Notes under the pieces: model-generated
The model's input: the letters and a program-made list of their open reading frames with translations, nothing else
The model's database searches: none
Told to the model about the DNA's origin: nothing
In this document: positions 25,004 to 37,119 of the stretch, in pieces
Numbering within the stretch: position 1 is the stretch's first letter
Layout: each line of letters begins with the position of its first letter
Translations under genes and position numbers: made by a program
Source: Galeopsis tetrahit
Taxonomy: Eukaryota > Streptophyta > Magnoliopsida > Lamiales > Lamiaceae
Assembly (NCBI GenBank): GCA_963675135.1
Contig: OY776129.1
Coordinates: 60,451,028-60,515,027, forward strand
DNA: 64,000 bases
Reading direction: 5' to 3'

Positions 25004-28000
25004 ATGATCACAAGATCACGTGGAGAAAATCTTGAACAATTAGACCTTGAGATCGAAGCGCACGCAAGGAGGAGAAATCGAAGTAGAAGCCGTCAAAGAG
25101 TCATCGAAGAACAACTTGTGATGGAGAACAACGAAGAGTTGAATCCTCCACCAATGGAAAATGATGCGAATCCACAAGTTGGGAATCACCAAGGAGGTAA
25201 TCTACCTCAAAACCCTCCACAAAATCTCCATAATCCAAATCCACATCCACCTCAAAACCACCTTCCATCTCAAGGATACTATCCTTACCCTTATCCGCCT
25301 CCGCAACAAGCCTACTTTCCACCACCTCCACCTCATCAATATCCACTACCTCAACACCCATATCCTCCACCTTACCAATATCCTCCACCTCAACAAATTC
25401 AAGAGGAATACGTCCCTCCTCCTCCACATATAGAAAAGCCTCCACGTGTGTACCATGGAAGGGCAATGAGGGAATATTTTGAGCCTCAACCTAGGGAGCA
25501 TTACAATGGGTTGGCAAGACCAAGGGTGGAGGCAAACAATTTTGAGATTAGTGCCTCTTTATTAAGGATGTTGAGGGAGAGACAATTTGAAGGAAGGACG
25601 GAGGAAGGATTTGAGGAAGACCCGAATGAACATCTTGCTCAATTCTTGGAGATGGCCGACACTCTCAAGTAAAACGGAGTGTCGGAAGATGCTAAAAAGA
25701 TGAGGTTATTTCCATTTACATTGTCGGGGAAAGCAAAAGTTTGGCTACAATCAAGCATTCCTGCCGGAGAAGTGAGGACGTGAGAAGAATTGAAGAAGAG
25801 ATTTCTATTGAAGTACTACCCTCCTTCAAAGACGATGGAAGTCAAGCAAAAGATCTCTACATTCCAACAAGGTCCAAATGAGGGGATCAAAGAAGCATGG
25901 GAAAGGTTTACGAGTCTTCTCATCACATGCCCCCATCATGGTTTCCCAATAGAACAAACAACATGTTGGTTCATTGGTGGGTTACGAGTGGAAGATCAAC
26001 ACCACATTGATGCTTATGCGGGTGGTTCAATCTGGATGAAATCGGTGGAGGAGATCAATGACATAATAGAAGGGATATCAAGCAATACTTTCAAGATGAG
26101 AGTAGACCGTGGAGCACGAAATAGGGTAGCTCAAGTGGATGATAATGATAGCATGAGAGTAATGATGGCCACACTCATTGAAAAGGTGAATGTTTTATCT
26201 CAATCAAGAGATAATCATTTACCATTTGGGCAAGAGGATCCTCAAATGGGACCTATGGAAGAAGTGCAATACATGGGTCAACAAGGGTATCCTCAAAACT
26301 TTCAAGGGAATCGACAATATCAAGGACAACCACAATATCAAAATCGTGGTCAAGGATATCAAGCTCCTCCTCAAAACCGATTCCAAGGGCAATCTTCATC
26401 ATCTCAAGGTCAAGGGGGTCCGTCTCCTCAATTCTCAACTCCTCAAAATCAAAATTTTCGGAGGAATGAGAATTTGTCCTATTCCAACCCTAAGAGTGTT
26501 ATTCAATATCCTCCCGGATTTGATCCCGGAGCAAAACTTCCAAGTGGAGAAGGGAAGTCTTCCACGGATGAGCTTCTTTCACACCTCATAAAGAGAATGG
26601 AGGAAAGTGATAAGAGAAGTGAGAAAAGTGAGAAGAAATTCGAAGCAACCGACTCAATTCTTGCTCAACTCATGAGTAATCAAAAATCAATGGAATCCAT
26701 GATTGGTCAACTTATGAGTAATCAAAAATCAATGGAATTTCAAATGAGACAATTGGCAACTTCAATTGGATCTCAACCAAACAAAGGAAAATTTCCATCG
26801 ACAACCGAGGTAAACCCACGTGAGCATTGTAATGCTATTACAATTTCAAGTGGTGAACAATATGGAATTTCTTCAATGTCGAGTGAAGTAGAAGAGAATG
26901 AAGTGGTGAAGGGAAAGGAAAGGGAGGAAGAGACAAAGAAGGAGGTAGAAAAAGATGGAAGCGGAGAGGTTGCTCCAAGAATTCCAAAGTAGAGAATTGC
27001 CAAAGATTTGAAAAAGAAGAAGCTTGAGGTACCTTGTGATAAATGGGGGGTTCCCATTACATATGAGCCGCTTCCATTTCCGGGAAGGTATATAAGGAAG
27101 AAGATGGATGAAAAGTTTGGAAAGTTTTTGGAGATCTTCAAGAAAATCCACATTGATCTTCCACTTACGGATGCTTTAGAGCAAATGCCTCATTACATGA
27201 AGTTTCTAAAGGATGCAATAGCAAACAAGAAGAAGCTAGTGGATGATGAAAAGATAAATTTGACCGAGGAGTGTAGTGCTATCCTTCAACGAACTCCTCC
27301 CGAGAAGCTCAAGGATCCGGGGAGTTTCACTCTTCCATGTGAAATAGGCGATGGGCCTATGATGAAGGCTCTTTGTGATTTGGGAGCTAGCATCAATTTG
27401 ATGCCACTTTCAATCTTCAAGCGTTTGGGACTTGGAGAAGTAATGTCCACATCAATTACTCTTCAATTGGCGGATCGTTCCATCACATATCCTAAAGGGA
27501 TCATTGAAGATGTGTTGGTGAAGATTGACAAGTTCATCATTCCGGCCGACTTTGTGGTGCTTGATATGAAAGAAGATGCAAATATCCCATTGATTCTTGG
27601 GAGGCCATTTCTTGCCACGGGGGGTGCAAATATCAATTTGAGAAAAGGGGAGGTAACATTGGAAGTGAATGGAGAGAAAGTGATTTTCTCCAAGTATGGC
27701 TCAATTGAGAGTTCCCCAAGAAAGAAGGAATCTCCCTCCATCCAAGAATGTGACATTTATGAGCCATTACCAAAAGCCCCATTGAAAGATCCGGGAGATG
27801 ATAAAAAATTGAAGCAAACACCCAAACTTGAGCAAAACTCAAGTTTGGGGGAGTTTTATAAGGAGAAGAGTTTTGATAAGTTCCTTGAGGGTAGTGAAGA
27901 TGAAGAGGGAAGAAGAAAGAGTTCGAACGAGAGAAAGACTGAGAAGGGTTTTGAAATTGGAGATATGGTGGTATGGTGCACCCTTGGAGTGATGGAGGTC

Positions 28001-28159
28001 CTTGGAAGGATAAAGCTCAAGGAACGCAAAATGTTGGTCATGAAGAAAATGGCCTATGAAGGAAGCATTGCGTTGGAAAGTGAGGAGGATGAAGTGTTCA
28101 TCACCGATGAGCACAATGTCAAGCACTATCATCCTCCATTCAAAGAAAGGAAAGTTTGA
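25004..28159 (+). pseudogene. Athila-type gag-protease reading frame with three in-frame stops
   Basis: One frame runs from the ATG at 25004 to the stop at 28159 but is cut by TAA at 25670, TGA at 25781 and TAG at 26990; there is no frameshift. In order: a basic N-terminus; a Pro/Gln/Tyr-rich stretch (about 25140-25440); Athila-type gag motifs (EANNFEISASLLRML, EDPNEHLAQFLEM, then EAWERFTSLLITCPHHG); a Gln/Asn-rich tract; repeated LMSNQKSME coiled-coil-like units; and a retroviral-type aspartic protease around 27310-27660 with LCDLGASINLMP and ILGRPFLATG. The three stops are each one C-to-T type change from a sense codon, suggesting decay of methylated DNA. An acidic Glu/Lys-rich tail follows. 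Confidence 0.85.
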
Positions 28160-29789
28160 ACTTGTTAAGTTCCGTCCGGCATAGGACGTTAAACCTAGCG
28201 CTAAATGGGAGGCAACCCATTTTTACTTGCTTTCTTTCATTTCTTGTTCATTTTTATGCTTTGTTAGTTTAGTTTGATGTGTTTGTGAGTTTTGATGTTA
28301 GTTGGAGAAGCTTGGATCGAATGGACAAGTGGATTGAAAGTGGAACTTTGAGCTTAGAAGAAGGTGTAGATATAGCAATCGTAAGAGGTACGCCCACCCC
28401 AATTCTTAGGAATTGCATAGCAATTACTAAGTTTGGGGGGTAGTGGTATTTATATTCTTGTTCATAATATTGATTGCTTAACTACTCCTAGTTTTGATTG
28501 TTGGGATAGTGGCCCATGTGTGTAGATTTGTATGGATAACACTTGGTGTCAATATCATTGTAAAACTATTTTTCCAAACTTTTAATTGCTTGGCAATGAA
28601 AAAGTTTGGGGGGGTATGTTCGTTTTTACATTTTCTATTGACACCAAGGTGTACTCTAGTGCATGTATGAAATTTGAGCTTTAATGATCATTGAGACACA
28701 TTTGATGGTGATTTGTTGTGAATTTGATTCCTTGAATGTGTACATGATTGGAATGACTCATCTTGTTTGTGTTTTTGTCATCTTATTGCCTATGGATGTT
28801 TTGCATGCACAATGAGTTATGTGTGGTGATGATTGATGAATGTTTGAGGATTGAATGACCCGGTGAGAGTTGAGCTTTGAATCGATTATTAATCCGGTTT
28901 ATTTCATTGTTGAGTGGATCAATTCATTGCTTGCTTTTCTAGAACTTGCCCAAGTTCTTGCTTGAGATCATGTTGGTGTGATACTTTGAGCTTGATTTCC
29001 CATTTTCTTGGCAACCTACAATGTTTAACCACTTATCCTTTTGAGCTTTTGATATCCATATCTAGTGGAGAATAAAAGAGAAAGTGGTAAAATATGTGCT
29101 TTAGTACCTTTGGTTTGAAAAAAAAATTTGGGAAAAGTTGTGAAAAAGAGAAAAAGATGGAAGTGAAAAGAAAAATAATGATGAAAAGAAAAGAGGGACA
29201 ATGAGCCCCAAGAGCTTGAAAAGAAAAGAAATTGGCTAAAAAGATGAGAAGATGAATGCATTTGAGGAACTTATATGAAAAGTGAGAATGAAGGTTGTGA
29301 ATCTTAAGAGCACGAGCTTGAATTGTTGAATAACAACTTTTGTTCTCCACTAGACGAGTCACTTTTTCCATATTCATCTTACCCCATCCAAAGAGCCAAC
29401 GTTACATCCTTGGTTAAGCCCTATTGATCTCATTGTTGAACATGTTTGTGGTGGAAAGATGGTAGAGCTTGGGCAAGCTTATGGCAATTGCAATGCATGA
29501 TTTGATTGATGAGTGGTTATTGTCCTTAATTTGTTTGAGTGTTTGAGTGAAACACTATTTCTTGTGAGTTAAACTTGAACATCTTGATATTGTCATCACC
29601 ATCACTTGTTGTTGTGTGTAGAGCATGTGTGAGTAATGAGTTGGATCTTCAATATTGAACTTGTGATCATTTTAAGAATGTATCTTGAGGAAGAAGAATT
29701 CATTTCATGTCATTTGATACGTGGGATCTTTCATTGATCATCTAGTTGTAAATTTCACCCTCGTGTTTTAATTCTTTCATTGGTGGAGT
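28160..29789 (+). other. Non-coding 3' internal region of Athila-like element
   Basis: This 1.6-kb stretch replaces the expected polymerase region. It has no conserved coding motif on either strand. It contains the hairpin at 28203-28222 and G-tract motifs aagtttgggggg (28429 and 28603) resembling polypurine signals. Minus-strand open frames near 29030-29380 are low-complexity. Confidence 0.7.
28203..28222 (+). other. Stem-loop after the gag-protease frame
   Basis: aaatggg / aggcaa / cccattt forms a perfect 7-bp stem with a 6-base loop, 44 bases after the stop. The surrounding context, gacgttaaacctagcgct then gggaggcaaccca, is a motif I recall following the coding region in other plant gypsy elements. 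Its role is not known to me. Confidence 0.6.
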
Positions 29790-31621
29790 TGATTCGGGTG
29801 GAATTTACACGATTTAGATGCATATTTGAAGCTCATTTGATGTTTATTTCATTGAATTATTGGTTGATTATCATTGTTTTGATCAAAATAAGAGAAAGGT
29901 AGTGTTTTGTCGATTTTGTAGGAAAAACGATGGATTTTAGAAGCAAAACACATACCATACTTCACTGTATCAAGAAGAGAAGCTGACCATTGGGTTCGTC
30001 TCGAAAAACGGAGTGGAATGGCCAAAAGAATCAAGTCGTTTGGAGGTCGGAAGCAAAAGTTATGCACGAAACAAGTTCGGAGCTCCCAACTCGGCCGAGT
30101 GAAAAAAGAGTCCAGAATCTGGAACATCTTGCAATCCGGCCGAGTTACACCATCCGGCCGAGTGGCCTGAAAAATGCTCAAGATATGTTTAAGGCACGAC
30201 TCGGCCGAGCTCTCCAATCCGGCCGAGTGGAATGGAAATGCAGAATATGGAACGATTGGCAATCCGGCCGAGCTACGCCATCCGGCCGAGTTGCCTGAAA
30301 AAGAGGGCAATGCATTCTATGGCCCGACTCGGCCGAGCTACTGAGTGAACAAAAATGGAAAACACGCTTTTGGAAGTGCCCGACTCGGCCGAGCTGCCCG
30401 ATTCGGCCGTGTGACCTCTTATTTTCGCCTAAAATCGTGTTTCTACCTTAGGGCACATGCCAAGCACTTTTGGAAGAGTATATAAGGCCCAAAGTTCGTT
30501 TTTGAAAGGGGATTCCACACATTGAGAAGACTCTACTCATAGTTACACATAGTGATAGGTTTTTGAGATAATTTTCTTCTAGTTTTCCATGGATTAGCTT
30601 AGAATTTAGTTAATTTGGTGTTTTCAATCAAGGATTGTAAGTGGGTTTTGCTTATTTCATCATATTGTAGCTACAAATCCATCATCAAGGTGATATCTCT
30701 CAATTTTAAGTTTCAATTTGGCAATTACTTTCTATCTTGCAATTTCTTTAATCAATTAGCATGGGCTTTATGTTATTTTGTGTTGTAGCCATGGGATTCT
30801 CTTCTAGAACCATGGGCTAATCCCCAATTGCCTTGGGTGTGGATGTTTTGATGGGAATTTAGTGTAATTGTGAAGTAGTTACATGATTCACTTAGGATTT
30901 GGGTGTAAATGTTTCTAGAGTTGTGTTGTGTTTGATTCATTTGATTGATCAACCCTATTAGCTAGCATTTTTGATTGTGTTGATTGCAACGAGAGTTGGG
31001 TTTGCATGATTGGGGTGTGAGTGTGAGCTTTGGTCAATTGAATAGAAGTTAATTAGTAATTAGCTAACCGAGAGGAGGTTATTGGCTAGACCGACAACTT
31101 TAGACACTAAACGAATAGAGGTCGTCTAGGAGTTTGGTGAGAGGGCGTTTCATAAGCATTAGTAACCGTGTTGAAAGTGCTTATGAAACATTATCCCAGG
31201 AGCTTATGGTATTTGGTTAGATCCTATAATTGCTAATCAATGCACGATGTTCGCCTATGCCTTTCGAGGGGGTTTGCACACTTATGTGATAGCCTTTAGC
31301 TTAATCCGAATTCATATCTAATTCATGTAATTGGTTCACTAGTTCATTAATTCCTAACAAAACGGAAACACCCGAGGCAATACACTTCTCTTGCACTTTC
31401 CAAAAGAAAGTTAGTTAGTTCACTATATGTAGTCACTATTACTTTTTACTTTAGTTAATTTGGTTTAATATCTTTGTTCTTATTCCCGAAAATCCAAACA
31501 AACAAGCTTAGTTACTACAATAGCATGATAACTTGCAACTTTAGGGATTCATTGATACTCAATTAAGTCCTTGGAACGAAAATATACTTGGGAAAACTTA
31601 TCCAAAAATACGAACAAGTCA
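29790..31621 (+). repeat. 3' LTR of Athila-like element
   Basis: The 1832-bp LTR starts tgattcgggtgg and ends aagtca, nearly identical to the 5' LTR apart from short indels. It carries the same cggccg palindromes (about 30088-30410). Confidence 0.95.
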
Positions 31622-32812
31622 ACCGTACCGAAACACCCCTAGTTGTAAGACAATAGATTCAAAAACAGGTTCGGATTAGAGAAAATTAATTTCTAATATA
31701 TATATATATATTTTCGAAAACGGAATACTTGCAAACAAATGTAAAAATAATTCACCATTCTTCCAAACTTCGTAGATAAGTATTCATTTTTTATGAGTCC
31801 AAACTTAATATGCACACTTTCATAAATATAAACATGTATTATCTCAATATACTAATACATTATTCACTTTTTACTTCACACGTATATTTTACATATAAGC
31901 ACTCAATTTTTTTAAAAATTCTATAAAAATGAATCATATATACAAAGTTTGAACGAAATGAGTATATAAAATGACATTTAATATAAAATATGAAAGCAGG
32001 TACAATATGAAAGTAATGAACGAAAAAAAATGTAAAAGTCATTATAGAGATTATAAATTGGATAATAGATATTAAAAGAAAAACGCCGTGTTTTGATACT
32101 CCAATGAATCTTAAAAAATTAAGCGCATAGTTCATAGGTTACTCCAAAGCCCCACCCCTAGGTATTATAACCGGGATGGGAACTTCTATTGTAATAAGTG
32201 TGATCACTTGGAATTTCTCTCATCCAAACAATATATAAAGGGCATTTATTATTAAAAAAATCATTTTAGTTTTTAAAGAATTAGTATATCTTTTATACTC
32301 CATTCATTTCATAAAAAGTTTACTATCTTTTTGTTTTACAATAAATTTTTCACTCAAAAAATGAGAACAAGAAAGACAATTATTACTACAAACTCCCTCT
32401 CGGAGAAAGAAACACTGCCTCTACACAACCTTCAATGAGAACCAACTCCATGATCTTTTTTTTTTTTTGAACGGTAAAAGAAAGTATATTTCCACTCGAG
32501 TATAAGGGATACTCAGCCCATGAATGTACAGAATGGAGCTATGTTACATGACCTCCGTAGAGTTCTTAGTCACCTCCACTTCTGGTAAGATCTTTACTCA
32601 ATTATACATAACATTGGATTATTACACCATGCTGAGATTGAAGAAACGGGATACAGCAACTTTAATTTTATGTACCATATCTTATCATAATTTTACAAAT
32701 TCATGAAATGTTTTATAAAAGTAAAATTTATTTATTAATAAATAATCACTTTATTTATAAATAAACTTTATAATATTTCATTATATTTTTAACATATTTA
32801 TGTTATAAATTA

Positions 32813-33027
32813 CTCCCTCCATCCACCAGTGTGCTTATTTCTTTTTTTAGGTTCACAAAAAATATGCTTATTCTATTTAAATAGTTCACTTTTGAATATT
32901 TTTTTTACTTTACTAACAAAATTGAGTATGTACCAAATATATTTTTTATTCATTATTCTAAATATATTTTTTATAATTAAAATATAATTTTTTAAAAAAC
33001 AGGTATAAAAAAAAGTGAGGGAATAAT
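32813..33027. mobile_element. Degraded Stowaway-type MITE
   Basis: The left end ctccctccatccaccagtg is preceded by TA. The right end is only recognisable as gtgagggaata. The boundaries are uncertain. Confidence 0.4.
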
Positions 33028-33544
33028 TAATTAATATTTATAAAATACAGTATAAAAGAGGCGTAACTAGTGATACGGATAACGGGATAAGGGGGTGGGA
33101 CAGTTGGGAGTTGGTTTGCTGGTGTTGCACAGAACCTTCCAGCGCTTATCCAGCACATTTGGATTCTCTAGAAATTCCTAGAATTTTTGCTCCAAAGAAA
33201 ATTAAAATAATAAACAAATTCCTATAAAGAAAAAAAAAATCTCTGACTTTTACCCCTCATTAAACACACGCTGATATGAATTTGATTTATATAATTTCAT
33301 TGATTCTACGGTCTACCCAACAAAATTTTTAAATGAATTTTACCACACTCCAGAATTTGGAAAAATGTATAGGGGATTGATGAAAATAGAAACCTTTTTC
33401 TCAAGAATGTAGAAATTAACTATTAATAAAATTTAAATGAATGTTTAAAAAAAAAAATGAATAAGTTGACCATAAAAATCATACTCCAGTATTTGAACAG
33501 TATTTTAATATAAATGAATATTTTTTAATCATACTTTTCTTTTC

Positions 33545-33930
33545 TTATTTACTCGACAAAGACTTACGACTCGACCTATTAAAAGTTCAGTTCGTTTAAT
33601 AAACAAGTCGGACTCAAACTATTTTAAGAGTCTATTTAGTTAAATAGGTCGGACTTGACATTTTTCGTAGGCCTTTCAAATCCAATAGGCCGATCTATTT
33701 AATTTAATATAAAAATATAATAAATATTTAATATATATGATATTATACTTAAATATAAAAGACATTTTAAATAGGATGATCTAATATATATAATTTTTAA
33801 TTTGTAAGCATTATCTTATAAAAAAGTCTATGACAGACCATGGATCAGGTTCGGGCCTAAAAAAATATTTAATAGGTTAAACTTTCTATTATAAAACTTA
33901 TCTAGGTCTGACTCATTCTCACCCTTGTCC
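33545..33930. mobile_element. Decayed hAT MITE related to 18596-19154
   Basis: It shares gtctatttagttaa, taggcc and gatctatttaa blocks in the same order as the intact copy. The right end decays to attctcaccctt. No duplication can be read. Confidence 0.5.
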
Positions 33931-34179
33931 CTCACTAAATCACTTAAATGATGCAAGTCATATTGTAACGGAAGAGTAATTTTTATGAGACCACCGTATT
34001 TTGTTGATGACCTAACATTCCAAATATCCTGAGTTGTTTTCAATATTTCACACGAGAATAATAATTTAGGATTATCTTATTATTTTTATTAGTGCTCGTG
34101 TTTAAAAATTCGGCGTTCCATAATAGGCTAATACTGTCGTTCACAAATTGAAATTTCTGGCCACGGCTAACTCAACGGC

Positions 34180-34185
34180 ACGTGC
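34180..34185. promoter_or_regulatory. G-box CACGTG upstream of lipase gene
   Basis: The sequence gcacgtgc holds a perfect G-box about 480 bp upstream of the lipase ATG. bZIP and bHLH factors bind such sites in plants. Use here is inferred from position only. Confidence 0.35.
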
Positions 34186-34269
34186 GCCATTCTTGACCAG
34201 TCTTTTCTTCCAACGTGAGAGAGAGAGGGGGGCAACCTCCCTGCAGGTTTAGTTATAGGCTAATTGTCT

Positions 34270-34272
<3 letters not shown>

Positions 34273-34306
<34 letters not shown>
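34273..34306 (+). repeat. (GA)17 microsatellite in lipase promoter or leader
   Basis: An uninterrupted GA run lies about 360 bp upstream of the lipase ATG. GA repeats are common in plant core promoters and 5' leaders. Confidence 0.95.
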
Positions 34307-34309
<3 letters not shown>

Positions 34310-34663
34310 GGGTGAGCAACGAAAGAAATGCGTATGAGTCAAAGGGGTAAGCTGTGAGAAAATATTGGAAAAGAGTCGTTTCGAAATCTCTCTAAATACA
34401 AGAAAAAAGCTCCCATTTTCTTCTCTACATGCCTAAATTAACAAACATTCAGCACATTTCATATCAAGGAGGGTCCCTCTAAAATTTCAACATTTATTGA
34501 GAAAGAGGCCTTTTTCTTGATTACACGATTCTATTGGATTCCGATTGTTGTTAAAGAGCCTTCTCTTGTTTTTCTAGCAGAAGGCTCGAATACAAACAAA
34601 ATCCATAAATACTTCATCTGTGCATATACGATTCTGCAATTTTGTTTTCGGAAAACAAAGAGA

Positions 34664-36998
34664 ATGATTAGGTGGTGGATAACGTTCCTTCAATTAGCAG
34701 AGGTGTCTGTGAGTTCTTTTGTGCATTTGGTGTATGGGTTCTACATATTTAGCACAGCTGTAGCAGCTGATCTCTCGCAAAAAATTAGTGATGCTGTTTT
34801 TAAGCCCAATTTGGCTTCTGGGTTTCAAAGAGAGGAATCAGAAAAATCCACCACCGTTGACGATTTGCCTCCAATCGTCTTAGTTCACGGGATATTTGGT
34901 TTTGGAAAAGGGGTATGCATAATCTGACCCCTCTTTTAAAATATTGTAGGTTTTTTATGTTGTTGAGAGAATTGCGGGATTGAGTTTTTATCCCCTGTTT
35001 CGTTTCACAGAGATTAGGGGGTTTATCATACTTTGGGGGAGCAGAGAAGAAGGATGATAGGGTTCTTGTGCCTGATTTAGGCTCATTAACAAGCATATAT
35101 GATCGGTATGTGTTTGTTCAAATGCCATTTTTACTTGGGTTTTTTTGGAATTGTATTTTGGTTATTATGTATGTATATGTTGATGGGATTGTGGGTTCAG
35201 GGCTAGAGAATTGTTCTATTATCTGAAAGGAGGCCAAGTTGATTATGGTGAAGAACATAGCAATGCTTGTGGGCACTCTCAATTTGGAAGAGTTTATGAA
35301 ATAGGTTGGATTTTTTGATCCTTAATCTCTGTGAGAAAGAAGATATGTTGGTATTAGTCTTTATTTTGTTCAACATTTCTGATTATATAGCTGGAAAATG
35401 CAGGACATTACCCTGAATGGGATGCGGATCATCCGATTCACTTTGTGGGGCATTCGGCTGGAGCGCAGGTTGTTCGGGTTTTGCAACAAATGCTTGCTGA
35501 TAAGGTAGGGATTCTTGGTAATAAATTAGTTAGGAATCAAATATTGTTAGACTATCTTCAATTGGAAAAAACTGTAAGTTGAATATGTTTTCAGGCATTC
35601 AAGGGATACGAAAACACTTCACCGGATTGGGTGCTAAGTTTAACTGCATTGTCTGGGGCATTCAATGGTACAACAAGAACCTATTTGGATGGAATGCAGT
35701 GAGTTCTCTTAATTTGATCATTTGTTCATAGCACAATGATAATATGCCTTAAGTATAGTATTGATGCTCCAATGATGAGCATAGTAATGTTGTTGAGGTC
35801 TTAATAGCATGGATAATATGGACTAATACACATAATCTCCTAATTAACCTTGATATAATTGGATAAACATGTCCAAGCATTACATCTGTAATATATCAGT
35901 TGTTCCTAATTAATTTCAATCACTGATAGGCCAGAAGATGGGAAGTCGTTGAAGCCCATATGTCTTCTGCAGTGGTGCCGCGTTGGAGTAATTCTTTACG
36001 ATTGGTTAGATATCCCATGGCTGAAAAACTATTACAATTTTGGGTTTGATCATTACAACATGTCCTGGAAGAAAATGGGCATCAAGGGTCTTGTTAATTG
36101 CCTCATGGGAAAGAGCGGTCCGTTTGCATATGCTGATTGGATTCTTCCCGATCTTACAATCCAAGGTTCCCTCAGATTAAACAGTCACTTACAAACATTT
36201 CCCAATACATACTACTTCAACTACGCCACTAAACACACCAGGAAAGTAATGGGAGTCACAGTTCCATCGGGCCTTCTTGGAATACATCCTGTACTATTTA
36301 TCCGTGTCTTGCAGATGAGCCAATGGAAACTCCCTTCAGATGTCAGTCCTCCTTATAAAGGGTACCGGTGAGTGCTGTTTACATAAAACATATTGCCAGT
36401 GTTTTAGTTCATCTTTCAGATACTTTTGCATATTTTGCACTTTCAAGAATTGAGTGATATGTCTGATTAAACCAGTTTCGATTATTTGGATTTGAGCCCT
36501 AAAATACTGAAACTTGATTACAGGGACGAAGATTGGTGGGACAATGATGGTGCCCTCAACACCATATCTATGACGCACCCTCGTTTTCCAGTCGAACACC
36601 CTAGTCATCACGTAGTAAACGAGTCAGAATGCCAACATTTACAACCAGGCATCTGGTTTGTGCCTTATTCCTTTTCAATTTTATATCTGATTATATATAA
36701 AAAACTGCATCTGCTACATTTTGCTGCAACTGGTATCAATATTGATCTGTTTATTTAATTGTCTAAAAAAGACTCTGAAAAAATCCAGTTTAAAAGGGGA
36801 TGATATTTGTTAAACATAAAGATTCATGATTGGTGCAGGTATTACAAGATTGTGGAAGGTGATCACATTCTTTTCATTATCAACCGAGAGAGAGCCGGGG
36901 TTCAATTTGATTTGATATACGATAGCATTTTCGAGCGCTGTAGGAAGCATGCATTCAGGAAGACTCCCCCAACATTGCCAAATGAAGTTAATCAGTAA
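34664..36998 (+). CDS. Alpha/beta-hydrolase lipase, staphylococcal-lipase-like, 8 exons, 460 aa
   Basis: Exons: 34664-34912, 35011-35105, 35201-35304, 35404-35504, 35595-35698, 35930-36367, 36524-36655, 36839-36998; all introns are GT-AG and in frame. The N-terminus (about residues 3-35) is hydrophobic and may be a signal anchor. LVHGIFGFGKG forms the oxyanion region, and S167 in GHSAG is the nucleophile. D372 in WWDNDGALNTISM and H417 in EGDHILF fit the Asp and His of family I.5 bacterial lipases. It would hydrolyse ester bonds of acyl lipids; substrate and location are unknown. The length fits plant homologues. The frame stays open upstream to 34517, but MIRWW is the start seen in homologues as I recall them. 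Confidence 0.9.
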
Positions 36999-37098
36999 AT
37001 AATGCTTGTAAATTTAAATATCAACACACCTCAACTGAAAGATTTAAAAACAGAAAAATTGTTTGAATACGCTAGTCTCGTTTTTCCCCCTTTGTTCA

Positions 37099-37119
37099 TC
37101 TCTCTCTCTCTCTCTCTCT
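37099..37119 (+). repeat. (CT)n microsatellite in lipase 3' region
   Basis: A TC run of about ten units lies 100 bp after the lipase stop codon, opposite in strand sense to the GA run in front of the gene. Confidence 0.9.

Larger units (their letters stand above)
22983..31621 (+). mobile_element. Athila-like Ty3/gypsy LTR element lacking RT and integrase
   Basis: LTRs of 1881 and 1832 bp bound the element. It has TG...CA termini, a perfect 5-bp duplication accgt (22978-22982, 31622-31626), and a primer-binding site just after the 5' LTR complementary to the 3' end of plant tRNA-Asp (tggcgccgctgccgggga). Athila and Tat-group elements characteristically use such a site. The internal region holds gag and protease similarity only (25004-28159), then 1.6 kb without coding similarity. 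No reverse transcriptase, RNase H or integrase motif is visible, so it would need enzymes in trans. Confidence 0.9.
22412..31641. mobile_element. hAT-type MITE interrupted by an LTR retrotransposon
   Basis: The left part (22412-22982) starts taggggtggg and is packed with cggtataccg and ccgaaatttcgg motifs. The right remnant is only 15 bases (31627-31641), ending ccgaaacacccct a. The outer 8-bp duplication gttgtaag is perfect at 22404-22411 and 31642-31649, which proves the two pieces are one element. Removing the retroelement and one copy of its 5-bp duplication leaves about 586 bp. Confidence 0.9.
31650..34170. other. Intergenic, AT-rich with decayed MITEs
   Basis: No gene supported. It includes a poly-T-bounded retroposon-like start at about 32457, a degraded Stowaway at 32813-33027, and a decayed hAT MITE at about 33545-33930. 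Confidence 0.5.

Noticed and set aside
25161..26591. Alternative frames overlapping the Athila gag
   Set aside because: Low-complexity shadows of the Pro/Gln-rich gag frame.
29025..29377. Minus-strand Ser/Phe-rich frames in the Athila-like 3' region
   Set aside because: They arise from an A/G-rich stretch on the plus strand and have no recognisable domain.
34517..34663. N-terminal extension of the lipase
   Set aside because: It is in frame but resembles leader sequence, and homologues start at MIRWW.
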